From Vicinamibacteria bacterium (GTDB lineage: Bacteria; Acidobacteriota; Vicinamibacteria; Fen-336), in contig DATMML010000091.1 of NCBI GenBank assembly GCA_035570235.1, positions 1-64,000 of the forward strand: DNA of 64,000 nt. The letters run 5' to 3'. Positions 35,262-44,600 of the stretch are shown piece after piece. Each line of letters starts with the position of its first letter. Position 1 is the stretch's first letter. The position numbers were made by a program, and so were the translations under genes. The notes under the pieces were generated by a model, which was not told where the DNA came from, did not search any database, and saw only the letters and a list, made by a program, of their open reading frames with translations.

Positions 35262-36131
35262 TTATTGATAGATGGAGCCCGTGTTCACCACGGGCTGGAC
35301 CTCCCGGTCTCCGCAGAGCACGACCAGCAGGTTGCTGACCATGGCCGCCTTGCGCTCCTCGTCGAGCTGGACGAGCTTGCTCGCGGAAAGACGCTCCAAG
35401 GCCAAATCCACCATCCCCACCGCTCCTTCCACGATCTTCTGGCGCGCGGCGATGATGGCCCCCGCCTGCTGCCGCCGGAGCATGGCGGCCGCGATCTCCG
35501 GGGCGTAGGCCAAGTGGCTGAGGCGGGCCTCTATGACCTCGACCCCCGCCTTGGCCAGACGCTCTTGGATCTCGTGTCTCAGATCCTTGGCCACCTCCGC
35601 CGTGGCGCCGCGCAGCGAGACCTTGTGCTCCTCGTGGGTGTCGTAGGGGTAGCGGGTGGCCAGGTTGCGGACCGCGGCCTCGCTCTGCACCTTGACGTAG
35701 TTCTCGAAGTCGTCCACTTCGAAGCAGGCCTCCGCGGTGTCCACCACGCGCCAGACCACGACCGCCGCGATCTCGACGGGATTCCCGTCGGTGTCGTTGA
35801 CCTTCAGGAGAGAGCTCTCGAAGTTGCGCACGCGCTGGGAGACCCGCCGCTTGGAGTAAAAGGGGTTGGCCCAGCGAAGCCCCGCGGCGGTGACCGTCCC
35901 CCGGTAGTCGCCGAAGAGCTGCAGGACCAGGCCCTCGTTGGGATTGACGACGAAGAGGCCTGCGAAGGAGATGACGACCAGGAACAGCCCCGCCACGCAG
36001 GCCAGAACCCCCCCCATGGACGCCTCCCGCGCCGCCCCTATGAGGCCCCGGCCCAGAACGGGCAGGAGCACGAACAGGACCACGAGTGCGACCAACCCCG
36101 AGACTGCGGAGTGCTTTCTCTCCCGGATCAT
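35262..36131 (-). CDS. SPFH/Band-7 (stomatin-like) membrane protein
   Basis: 289 residues. Two hydrophobic segments at about 10-30 and 38-62, then an SPFH domain opening [18 protein letters not shown]. The region R-V-R-N-F-E-S-S, then [12 protein letters not shown] is typical. A coiled-coil stretch with [22 protein letters not shown] follows. SPFH proteins form ring or cage assemblies on membranes and organise partner proteins. It starts behind AAGGAGG, whose bases run into the right arm of the palindrome. Confidence 0.9.
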   Translation of the reverse strand: MIRERKHSAVSGLVALVVLFVLLPVLGRGLIGAAREASMGGVLACVAGLFLVVISFAGLFVVNPNEGLVLQLFGDYRGTVTAAGLRWANPFYSKRRVSQRVRNFESSLLKVNDTDGNPVEIAAVVVWRVVDTAEACFEVDDFENYVKVQSEAAVRNLATRYPYDTHEEHKVSLRGATAEVAKDLRHEIQERLAKAGVEVIEARLSHLAYAPEIAAAMLRRQQAGAIIAARQKIVEGAVGMVDLALERLSASKLVQLDEERKAAMVSNLLVVLCGDREVQPVVNTGSIYQ

Positions 36132-36141
36132 GGTGAGGCCT

Positions 36142-36184
36142 CCTTGTGATTTCGTTATGATATCACAAGGATAGCACTAGTCAA
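36142..36184 (-). promoter_or_regulatory. Promoter with palindromic operator for the SPFH/RHH pair
   Basis: On the minus strand, TTGACT (complement of 36179-36184), 16 bases, then TATCAT (complement of 36157-36162). A perfect inverted repeat, CCTTGTGA (36142-36149) and TCACAAGG (36163-36170) with a 13-base spacer, brackets the -10. Its start-proximal arm merges with the ribosome site. A protein bound here would block transcription; the same repeat in RNA could also hide the ribosome site. Confidence 0.68.
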
Positions 36185-36209
36185 TCCGCCCAGCGAGGCG
36201 CGACAGGGA

Positions 36210-36542
36210 TCAGGGGCAGGTCTCGGCGATAGTATTGACGCGTTTCCGGATGGCCTCCAGGCTGGTGCGGCCGGCGACCGTCCGAACGCTGCCCGCCACC
36301 GCGTCCAAGCGCCGGTTGGCCTCGGGCAGCGCCGCTTTGACCGCGTCGCAGTCGCCCGCGGCCCGGACGACGGGGTTGGCCGCGCCGTTGGCCTCGCTCA
36401 GAGCGCCCGTGTCCGAGACCACGTCCGCCGCCTGGGCCCCGAAATCCTTGGCCGCGGGCGCGGCACCCTCCGGCTTCTTCTGACAGGCACCGAGGAGCAG
36501 CGGGAGCACGCCGGCTAGGAGGGCGGTCTTGGGCACCTTCAT
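36210..36542 (-). CDS. Small lipoprotein
   Basis: 110 residues. A signal peptide with lipobox L-L-G-A-C puts the lipidated Cys at residue 20, followed by K-K-P-E-G and an Ala-rich helical body with two further Cys (G-D-C-D, E-T-C-P) that may pair. Its ATG overlaps the stop of the TPR gene (ATGA), so the two are translated together. Family not recognised. Confidence 0.75.
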   Translation of the reverse strand: MKVPKTALLAGVLPLLLGACQKKPEGAAPAAKDFGAQAADVVSDTGALSEANGAANPVVRAAGDCDAVKAALPEANRRLDAVAGSVRTVAGRTSLEAIRKRVNTIAETCP

Positions 36543-38053
36543 TTGATCGGCTCTCCCCCTTCAACTCGGGTCAAGTACTGAAGAAGCGTGGGCTCCTTGT
36601 GTCCCAGCGCGCGCGCCTTCCCTGCCGCCTTCTTGAAATTCTCCGCGTCCTTGAGGCCGAAGTAGGCCCAGGCGAGCGAGGCCTGGACCCGGGCGTTCTC
36701 CGGGGCGGCGCTCGCGGCCTTTTGGAGGGCGCCAATCGCCTCCTTGTAGCGCTTGGCTCCGAGCTGCGCCTCCCCGAGATAGATCCAGGCCTCGGGCCGG
36801 CTGTACCCCGGATCCATTGTGATCTTGGTCAGCTCGGCGACTGCCCGGTCGTATTGCTTGAGGTCGGAGAGCACCGCCCCTAGGTTGGTGCGGTACTCGG
36901 TGTTCGCGGGATCCGCGGCTACCGCCTTTTCGTAGGCGCCGAGGGCCGAGGTCGGGTCCCCTTGCAGAGCGTGGAGCACAAACCCCAGGCGGAAATGGGC
37001 CTCCGCGTTGGCGGGCTCGAGCTCGATGGCCTTCTTGAGCTCCGCCACCGCCGGAGCGGCCTGACGTTTGGCGATGAAGACGCGGGCCAGGCCAACCCGC
37101 ACCTCCGCCGCGTTCGGGTTCTCGTCGCGCAGGGCGGTCAAGTCCTGGACCGCCAGCTCCACCTGGTTCTTGGGCAGGTAGTCGAGAGCCTTGGCCACCT
37201 TCACCTGCCGAACCAGCCGCTGAGCCTCAGGGTCGTTCTCCGCCATGGCCGCCGCCGTGGCCGCGTCTCCCTCCGCTTCCGCGGCGCGGTTCAAGGCCAT
37301 CTTCACCCGGGCCGATTCCTTGTAGGCTTCGATCGCGCCGGGGGCGGCTTCGAGGACCTTCTTCAGGAGCGGCTCGGCCTCCGCGGCCCGGTTGGTCTTC
37401 CGCAGCACGCGGGCCAGGCCCAGGCTGGGCCCGACCCCGCTCGGCTGGGCGGCGAGGGCGGACCGGTAAGACGCCTCCGCCGCGGCGAGGTCGCCCTGGG
37501 CCTCCTGGGCGTAGCCGAGGGCCTCCGTGGCCGCTACCCCGCCCCCTGCCCCGGCCTTCCGGGCCAGAGCCACCGCCTCCTCGCCCTTACCCTCGCGGGC
37601 CCGCGCGCGCGAGAGGGCCAGCGTGGGCCACACGCCTTCGGGGTCCGCGGCCACGGCCGCCTGAGCGCTCGCGGCGGCCTCGGCCATCCCGCGCACGCCC
37701 TCCACGACGGAGAGGCGGCCCAGGGCCTCGCCCTTGGCGCCCCCGCTCAGCTTCTCGGCTGCGGCCTTGTAGGCGTCGATGGCCAGATCGAGGTCGTACC
37801 TCGCCTCCAGCAGGCGTCCCAGACGAAGGGACGGCTCGCCCGTGGCCCCGGGCAGGGCCGCGGCGCGCCGCAGCAGGTCGAGGCCGGCGTCGACCTCCCC
37901 CGCCGCAGCCTTTTCGTCCGCCTGCTTAAGGAGGTCGTCGACGGTGGCGCCCGCCTTGGCGGGGGCGGGTTTCTTCTCGTCCTTCTTGCCTTTATCGTCC
38001 CCACCCGCGGGCAGGGCCACGAGAAAGGCCAGGAGCCACACCCATCGCTTCAT
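36539..38053 (-). CDS. Exported TPR-repeat protein
   Basis: 504 residues from the ATG at 38053 behind AGGAGG; a longer frame upstream lacks a signal sequence and was rejected. A signal peptide covers about residues 1-17 (W-L-L-A-F-L-V-A-L-P-A-G-G). After a Lys-rich linker come about ten to twelve TPR-like helix pairs, with repeats such as A-L-G-A-Y-E-K-A-V-A-A-D-P-A-N and A-I-G-A-L-Q-K-A. A periplasmic scaffold is likely. It is coupled to the small lipoprotein downstream, which may anchor or partner it. Confidence 0.83.
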   Translation of the reverse strand: MKRWVWLLAFLVALPAGGDDKGKKDEKKPAPAKAGATVDDLLKQADEKAAAGEVDAGLDLLRRAAALPGATGEPSLRLGRLLEARYDLDLAIDAYKAAAEKLSGGAKGEALGRLSVVEGVRGMAEAAASAQAAVAADPEGVWPTLALSRARAREGKGEEAVALARKAGAGGGVAATEALGYAQEAQGDLAAAEASYRSALAAQPSGVGPSLGLARVLRKTNRAAEAEPLLKKVLEAAPGAIEAYKESARVKMALNRAAEAEGDAATAAAMAENDPEAQRLVRQVKVAKALDYLPKNQVELAVQDLTALRDENPNAAEVRVGLARVFIAKRQAAPAVAELKKAIELEPANAEAHFRLGFVLHALQGDPTSALGAYEKAVAADPANTEYRTNLGAVLSDLKQYDRAVAELTKITMDPGYSRPEAWIYLGEAQLGAKRYKEAIGALQKAASAAPENARVQASLAWAYFGLKDAENFKKAAGKARALGHKEPTLLQYLTRVEGGEPIK

Positions 38054-38127
38054 GGCATCCTCCTGGTTCGTTGCCGGGGACCGCTTCGCCCGGGGATCGT
38101 AGGCCCCCGCCGGCGCCAGCGTCAAGG

Positions 38128-39375
38128 TCAATCGATGGCGTTCAGGATGGCCTGGAAGTCCTGGCCCAGGCGCAGCAACTCCTCGATGGCAGGACGAATC
38201 TCCGAACGCTGCGCGCGCAGGGTCTGCACCTCCACCCGCTTGAGAGTGCGGAGGAGACCCTGGATCGCCTCCAGGGGCGACTGCTGATTGCGGTGGGCCA
38301 GGTAATCGAGCTCCAGCTCGGCCATGGGCCGTGCCTCCTCCGGCCGCTCGGGGTCGAGCTGCTGGGCGAAGCCGGTCTTGTGTTGATCGTCGTAGCGGGC
38401 CATGCGGGTCCAGAGGCTGATGTCGTCCCCGGAGCGGAGCACGTTGCGGTTCTCCGCCCCGTAGGCGCCGCTCCGGGGTTTGGCAAAGGCCCATCGAAAG
38501 AGCACCTCCTCCATTTCCGGACGAAGCCAGAGGTCCTCTTCCCGCAAGCCGAAGCGCTGACGCGCGTAGCCGGGCTCCAGGACGCGCTGGAAATAGCCCT
38601 GGTCCTGGTCCCCGAAGCCCTCCCCTTCGGGCAGACGGCCCTCGAAGCCATCCCGGAAGTGGCTGAAGGCGACCGCGGTCTGGATGGACCGTCGAGCCTT
38701 CCAGAGGGAGATGCTGACGAGGCCGGCGACCTGCTCGAGGATCGCATCGTCGAGCCGCAGGGGCACGTCACCGCAGGCGGCGTGGAAGTGGTCCAGGTAG
38801 AGCGAGTAGATATAGAGGTTGGTGGCGTAGGGCTTCCACTGCTGGGCGTGGGTGATGTGGCGGACCCCCAGCAAGCGGGGCAGCAACTCCCCGAGCTCGC
38901 CTTCGTCCCGGGCCGCCAGGGGATGGACCTCCAGCTCGTCGGTCGCCGCGATCACGCGGTCGTAACGAGCGACCACCGCTTCCTGGTCCAGCGCCCGGCC
39001 GGGGTCCAGGCTCCGGTGGTCGCGGGCCCGGGCCAGCCGCGCCCTCTCCCTTTCGTAGTTGCGGCGGATCGTGCGGAGGGCCACCGTCCGCGTGTTGCCC
39101 TCCACCACCAAGTAGCGACCGGGGGTCGGGGGCGGCTCCCAAACGAGCATGGCGTCCACGGGCGTCCAGCCCATGCCCAGGATGGAGTTGATGAGGGCCC
39201 CCACCCTGTACTTCTTGCGAATTTGCTGCTCCAGCTCCGCCTGCACCCCGTCTTCGAAGAAGGTGCCCGGGTTTGTGTAACCCGGCCGGTGCTCGTTGGC
39301 CAGGCGCGGGTTGTTGGGATCGAGGAACAACCGGTCCAGACTCACCTTGATCGGATACTTGAGGCCGACGGGCAT
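38128..39375 (-). CDS. Stand-alone ParB/Srx-fold protein
   Basis: 415 residues. The N-terminal 130 residues carry the ParB-like pattern: L-D-P-N-N-P-R-L near residue 18, then V-V-E-G-N-T-R-T-V-A-L-R near residue 90, which in ParB forms the nucleotide-binding G-E-R-R-x-R-A/S-like site. There is no helix-turn-helix region like that of partition ParB; the remaining 280 residues are helical and unfamiliar. No parA is nearby. ParB/Srx-fold proteins outside partition loci are often NTP-binding enzymes or part of DNA-modification and defence systems. Function unknown. Confidence 0.75.
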   Translation of the reverse strand: MPVGLKYPIKVSLDRLFLDPNNPRLANEHRPGYTNPGTFFEDGVQAELEQQIRKKYRVGALINSILGMGWTPVDAMLVWEPPPTPGRYLVVEGNTRTVALRTIRRNYERERARLARARDHRSLDPGRALDQEAVVARYDRVIAATDELEVHPLAARDEGELGELLPRLLGVRHITHAQQWKPYATNLYIYSLYLDHFHAACGDVPLRLDDAILEQVAGLVSISLWKARRSIQTAVAFSHFRDGFEGRLPEGEGFGDQDQGYFQRVLEPGYARQRFGLREEDLWLRPEMEEVLFRWAFAKPRSGAYGAENRNVLRSGDDISLWTRMARYDDQHKTGFAQQLDPERPEEARPMAELELDYLAHRNQQSPLEAIQGLLRTLKRVEVQTLRAQRSEIRPAIEELLRLGQDFQAILNAID

Positions 39376-39472
39376 TCCTGAGTCCTCCTCCTGGCCACGA
39401 TTCTATCCCTATCCCGCGCGGAAGAGCGCTGACAGGACGGCGCCCGGTGTGACACCATAGCCGCAGGCACCC

Positions 39473-41629
39473 ATGGCCAACACGCGGACCCACTTCCGCA
39501 CCTGCAACCTCTGTGAGGCCATGTGCGGCATCGCCATTGATGTGGAGGGCCCCCGGATCCTCGCCATCCGGGGGGACAAGGAGGATCCCTTCAGCCAAGG
39601 CCACATATGCCCCAAGGCCGTGGCCCTGAAGGACGTTCACGAAGACCCCGACCGCTTGCGTCGGCCGCTGCGCCGGACGGGGGCGACCTGGGAGGAGGTG
39701 GGCTGGGAGGAGGCCCTGTCCTTGGCCGCGGAGGGGCTGGCCGCGGTGCAACGGGTCCACGGGCGGAACGCAGTGGCCGTGTACCAGGGCAACCCGGTCG
39801 TCCACAACTACGGCTCCCTGCTCTTTGGCCAGCTCCTCCTCAAGAGCCTGGGCACGCGCAGCCGCTTCTCCGCCACCTCCGTGGATCAGCTCCCCCACAT
39901 GCTGGCCTCCTACTTGATGTTCGGACACCAACTCCTTTTGCCCGTCCCCGACCTCGACCGCACGGACTTCCTGCTCATCCTGGGCGCCAACCCGGTTGCC
40001 TCCAACGGCAGCCTCCTCACCGCTCCCGGCGTGGAGAAGCGGCTCCGCGCCCTCCGGGCCCGCGGCGGACACATCGTGGTCGTCGACCCGCGTCGATCGG
40101 AAACCGCCGCCCTCGCCGACCGCCACTTCCCCATCCGGCCCGGCGCCGATGCCTTCCTGCTCCTCGCGCTGCTCCAAGTGATTTTCCAGGAGGAACGGAT
40201 CCGGGAGGGGAGGCTCCTCCCCCTCACGGACGGGCTCCGGGCGGTGGCGGAAGCGGTGGGGCCGTTCTCCCCCGAGGCGGTGGCCGAGCACACGGGAATC
40301 GAAGCCCGGGCCATCCGCGTGCTGGCCCGGGACTTCGCGGCCGCCCCCGCCGCCGTGGCCTATGGCCGGGTCGGTGTCTCCACCCAGGAGTTCGGCGGCC
40401 TCTGCTGCTGGCTTATCAACGTGCTCAATATCGTGACGGGCAACCTCGACCGCGCGGGGGGCGCCATGTTCGCGCGCCCCGCCGCCGACATTGTGGCCTT
40501 CGCCGACCGGATCGGCCAGCGCGGGCATTTCGATAAGGGGCGCAGCCGCGTTCGCGGCCTCCCGGAGTTCGGCGGCGAGTGGCCGCTGGCCGTGCTCGCG
40601 GAGGAGATCGAGACCACGGGCCCGGGCCAGATACGCGCCCTCGTGACGAGCGCGGGCAACCCCGTCCTTTCCGCCCCCAACGGAGCCCGGCTCGACCGCG
40701 CCCTCAAAGGGCTGGACTTCATGGTCTCGATCGATGTGTACCTGAACGAGACCACGCGCCATGCGCACCTCATCCTGCCCCCCACGTTCGCCCTTGAGCA
40801 CGCGAACTACGACCTCGTGTTCCACGCCCTCGCGGTGCGCAACACCGCCAAGTATTCCCCCGCCCTTTTCCCGGCCGCGACCGGAGCGCGGGAGGACTGG
40901 AAGATCCTGCTCGATCTTGCCACCGCCCTGGAGGTGGCCCGCGACGGGCGGCGGCTCCGCCCGGCCCTGAAGCGCGCGCTTCTCAAGGCCATCGGGCCCG
41001 ACGGTGTCGTGGCCTTCCTCCTCCGCGACGGACCCTACGGCGCGGGCTGGCTGCCGTTTCGCCGGGGCCTGACCCTGAGCGCGGTGAGAGGGGCTCCCCA
41101 CGGGATCGACCTGGGGGCCCTCGAGCCCTGCCTGCCCGACCGCCTCTACACGCGCGGGAAGCGGATTGACCTAGCGCCCTCCCGGCTGGTCGAAGACGTG
41201 GCGCGCGCCCGCACTGCCCTGGCCGCCCCGAGGCCGACGGGACTGCGTCTCATCGGCCGCCGCGACCTGCGCAGCAACAACTCCTGGATGCACAACAGCC
41301 CGCGCCTTACGAAAGGCCGCGATCGCTGCACCCTCTACATGCACCCCGCGGACGCCCGCGACCGCGGTCTGGAGAACGGCCGGCGCGTGCGCGTCACCTC
41401 CCGGGCGGGTTCGGTGGTGGCTCCGCTCGAGGTCACGGAGGCCATGATGCCGGGGGTGGTGAGCCTGCCCCACGGGTGGGGCCATGACCGGGAGGGAACC
41501 CGCCTGACCGTGGCCAGGGCCACCCCCGGGGTGAGCCTCAACGACCTGACCGACGAGCGCCTCGTCGACGCCCTCTGCGGGAATGCGGGTTTCAGCGGAG
41601 TGCCGGTCCAGGTAGCGGCTTTCGGCTGA
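39473..41629 (+). CDS. Molybdopterin-dependent oxidoreductase
   Basis: 718 residues, cytoplasmic (no Tat signal). An N-terminal [4Fe-4S] site C-N-L-C-E-A-M-C with a fourth Cys in G-H-I-C-P-K-A is followed by the pterin-binding MopB folds (V-Y-Q-G-N-P, T-S-A-G-N-P-V-L-S, N-E-T-T-R-H-A-H-L-I-L-P-P). A C-terminal domain has N-S-W-M-H-N-S-P-R-L and P-H-G-W-G-H. The region R-F-S-A-T-S-V-D-Q is where the metal ligand would be; I see no Cys or Sec there. Related enzymes are formate dehydrogenase-like or of unknown substrate. No electron-transfer partner lies beside it. Confidence 0.87.
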   Translation: MANTRTHFRTCNLCEAMCGIAIDVEGPRILAIRGDKEDPFSQGHICPKAVALKDVHEDPDRLRRPLRRTGATWEEVGWEEALSLAAEGLAAVQRVHGRNAVAVYQGNPVVHNYGSLLFGQLLLKSLGTRSRFSATSVDQLPHMLASYLMFGHQLLLPVPDLDRTDFLLILGANPVASNGSLLTAPGVEKRLRALRARGGHIVVVDPRRSETAALADRHFPIRPGADAFLLLALLQVIFQEERIREGRLLPLTDGLRAVAEAVGPFSPEAVAEHTGIEARAIRVLARDFAAAPAAVAYGRVGVSTQEFGGLCCWLINVLNIVTGNLDRAGGAMFARPAADIVAFADRIGQRGHFDKGRSRVRGLPEFGGEWPLAVLAEEIETTGPGQIRALVTSAGNPVLSAPNGARLDRALKGLDFMVSIDVYLNETTRHAHLILPPTFALEHANYDLVFHALAVRNTAKYSPALFPAATGAREDWKILLDLATALEVARDGRRLRPALKRALLKAIGPDGVVAFLLRDGPYGAGWLPFRRGLTLSAVRGAPHGIDLGALEPCLPDRLYTRGKRIDLAPSRLVEDVARARTALAAPRPTGLRLIGRRDLRSNNSWMHNSPRLTKGRDRCTLYMHPADARDRGLENGRRVRVTSRAGSVVAPLEVTEAMMPGVVSLPHGWGHDREGTRLTVARATPGVSLNDLTDERLVDALCGNAGFSGVPVQVAAFG

Positions 41630-41634
41630 ATGAT

Positions 41635-41665
41635 TTGCACTCACCCCTGCCGGTTGTGCTACAGT
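41635..41665 (+). promoter_or_regulatory. Candidate promoter of smc
   Basis: TTGCAC (41635-41640) and an extended -10, TGC followed by TACAGT (41660-41665). The spacing is long at 19 bases, but the TG before the -10 can compensate. It lies in the 67-base gap before smc, with AGGGG as ribosome site near 41686. Confidence 0.4.
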
Positions 41666-41696
41666 GCCAGTAGTTCACAATATCTAGGGGTCTGAA

Positions 41697-44600
41697 TTGG
41701 CTTCGATGCGCGTGGAGACGGTCGAGATCATCGGCTTCAAGAGCTTCTGCGACCGGCAGGAGCTGTCCTTCAAGGCCGGTGTGACCGGCATCGTCGGCCC
41801 CAACGGCTGCGGCAAGAGCAACATCTCCGACGCGATCTCCTGGGTCCTGGGTGAGCAGAGCGTCAAAAGCCTGCGCGGCGCCGCCATGGAGGACGTCATC
41901 TTCGCGGGCAGCCAGTCGCGCCAGCCCCTGGGCATGGCCGAGGTCAACCTCAAGGTCTCGGGCCTGAACGGCACCAGCCCCGACGGCAACCCCGAATGCG
42001 TCGTGACCCGGCGCCTTTACCGCAACGGCGAGAGCGAATACCTGATGAACGGGCACGTCTGCCGTTTGCGGGACATCCACGAGCTGTTCATGGACACCGG
42101 CCTCGGCTCCAAGGCCTACTCCATCATCGAGCAGGGCAAGATCGGGCTCATCCTTTCCAGCAAGCCCGCGGACCGGCGGGCCCTCATCGAGGAGGCGGCC
42201 GGGATCACGAAGTACAAGGCGCGCCGGCGCCAGACCTCGCTCAAGCTGGAGGCCGCCCAGCAGAACCTCCTCCGCGTCAACGACATCGTCCACGAGGTGG
42301 AGAAGCAGCTAGAGAGCCTGAAGCGGCAGGCGAGCAAAGCCCGGCGCTACCGGGTCGTGCGCGAGGAGATGCAGGGAGTGGAGCGGGTGCTCTTCGGCCG
42401 CCGCTTCCTCGACCTGCAGGAGCGGGCCAAGAGCCTCGAAGAGCGCCGGCGGGTGGAGGCCGAGCGCGAGCAGGCGGTTACCATCGCCCTCGAGGCCGAG
42501 GAGGCCCACACCGAAGCCCGCCGCCATGCCCTCTACGAGGAAGAGGCCCGCTTGGAGGCGGTCCGCCACCGCCTCCACGAGCTGACCCTGTCCGTAGACC
42601 GCCACCAGAGCCGGAGTGGCTACTGCCAGCAGCAGATTACCGAGACGCGCACCCGGGCCGCGGAGGCGGCGGTGGAAGCGGCCGAGCTGGAGGCCCGCGT
42701 GGGCCCGCTCGCGGAGGCGCTGCTCGTACGGCGGGGGGAAGAGAGCCGGCTGCGGGCCGAGCGGCAAGCGGCGGAGCAGGATACACAGACGGCGGAGGCG
42801 GCGGTTCAGGAGGCGGCCGCCCACCAAGCCGCCCTCGAGGCCAAGCAGGAGCAAGCCCGCGACGGCCAGGTGGGGATCATGGGCCGCACCGCCGCCCTCC
42901 AGAATGCGCGCGCGTCGGTCTCCGCGCGGGCGGAGCGGGCGGGGACCGATCTTCTCAAACTGGCGGCGGAGCGGCAGGAGCTGGAGCGCGAGCAGGCGCG
43001 GGTCGTCGAGCTGCGGGAGGGCGCCCGCATCCTGGGCGAGGAGGCGGAGTCCCTCCGGGCCGGGTTCCTTCGGGAGAGGGACGACGCGGCCCGGCGCGCG
43101 GGCGAGGCCCGAGCGCGGGCCGAGGCCCGGGCCCACGAGGCCGACCTCCAGCAGAGCGACCGGGACAGCCTGGCCGGCCGGCGGGCCTCGCTCGAAGAGA
43201 TCGTGGCCACGCACTCCGCCTTCGACGAGGGCACGCGGGCACTGCTCGCGGGACCGGCCGGGATCGAGGTGCTGGGGGTGGTGGCCGATGCCCTCGAGAC
43301 CGACTCCGCCCATGAGCGCGCGGTGGAGGCCTTCCAGGGCGACAGCTTGCAGGCCGTGCTCACCCCCGACGCCTCCCATGCCCTCCGCGGCATCCGCTAC
43401 CTAGAGGAGGCGGGCGCCGGCCGCGGCACCTTCCTGCCCCTGGCCACGGCGGGGGCGGCCCGGCCGGGCGGCCCCCTCCGCGAGATCGCGGAAAAGGAGC
43501 CGCGGGTGCGCGGTCTCTTGAGCGACCACTACCGCGTGACCGGCCCTCACGCCGCCGCCATTCACGCCGCCCTGCCCGACGCCCTCGTGGTCGAGAGCCT
43601 GGAGGACGCCTTAGAGATCGCGGCCCGTCACGGGGGGGTGGCCTGCGCAACCCTGGTCGGGGAGACGCTTCGGGGGTCCTTGGTCCAGGGCGGCCGCGAC
43701 GTCCGGGGGCTGCTCGCCCCGCGCCGGGAGATCCGCGAGATCACGGCCCGGCAAGGGGAGCTGGAGGCGCTACTCGCGGCTACCCGCAGCGAAGAGGCGA
43801 GGGAGGCCGGGGGCGCGGAGGCCGCAGCCGAGGAGGCGCGCCGGTTGGACGAGCGCATCCACGCGGCGGAGAAGGAGCTGGTGGTGGTCCGCCGCGACGC
43901 GGCCGCGGCGGAGGAGGAGGGAGTGCGGCTCGACCGCAAGGCGGCCGTGCTGGAGACGGAGCGGAGCCAGGCCGAGGAGGAGCAGAGCGCGGCCGCCGTC
44001 CGAATGGCCGAGATCGAGCATGCGCTCCAGGCCGCAGAGGCGGAGCGGGAAGAGGGCAGTTCGCGCCTGGCAGGCCTGGCTACGCTGGTGGTGGAAGCAC
44101 GGGCCGCGGCGGAGGCCACCCAGGCCCGCTGGTCGGAGGCGCGGAGCACTCTGGCCGCCCTTCGCGAGCGCCTGGCCGCGGCGGAGGCCGAGGGCCGGCG
44201 TCTGGAACAGGACCACACCGAGCTCGGGGAGCGGATCGCGGCCGCCCGGGACCGGGTCCGGGAGATGGAGGCCCGGGGGGAGCAGCTCGCGGCCGAGCTT
44301 CGGGAGGGCGAGCGGCAACTGGCGGAGGCCCTGGTCGAACGCGACCGCGTGACGGGCGAGGTGGCGGGGGCGGAGGATCGGGTGCGCGATGTGCGCAACG
44401 AGCTGGAGGGGCGCGAGCTCGGCCTCAAGGAACGCCGCCGCGAGCGGGAGCTGCTGCGCGACGCGCTCTCCGAGCTGGAGGTCGGGGCCGCCCGAACCTC
44501 CTCCGATCTGGACCACCTGGCCCGCGAGTGCCACCAGGCCGTTGGCCAGACCGCGGCGGAGGCGGCCGCCGGCCTCCGCGAGGAGGACCGGGCGGAGGAC

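Noticed and set aside
38768-41101. 777-codon minus-strand frame opposite the molybdopterin oxidoreductase gene
   Set aside because: The plus strand carries the iron-sulphur and pterin motifs; this frame has none and runs into the ParB-like gene in the wrong register.
39473-41629. Selenocysteine in the molybdopterin enzyme
   Set aside because: The reading frame has no in-frame TGA at a plausible ligand position; it is continuous to its stop.
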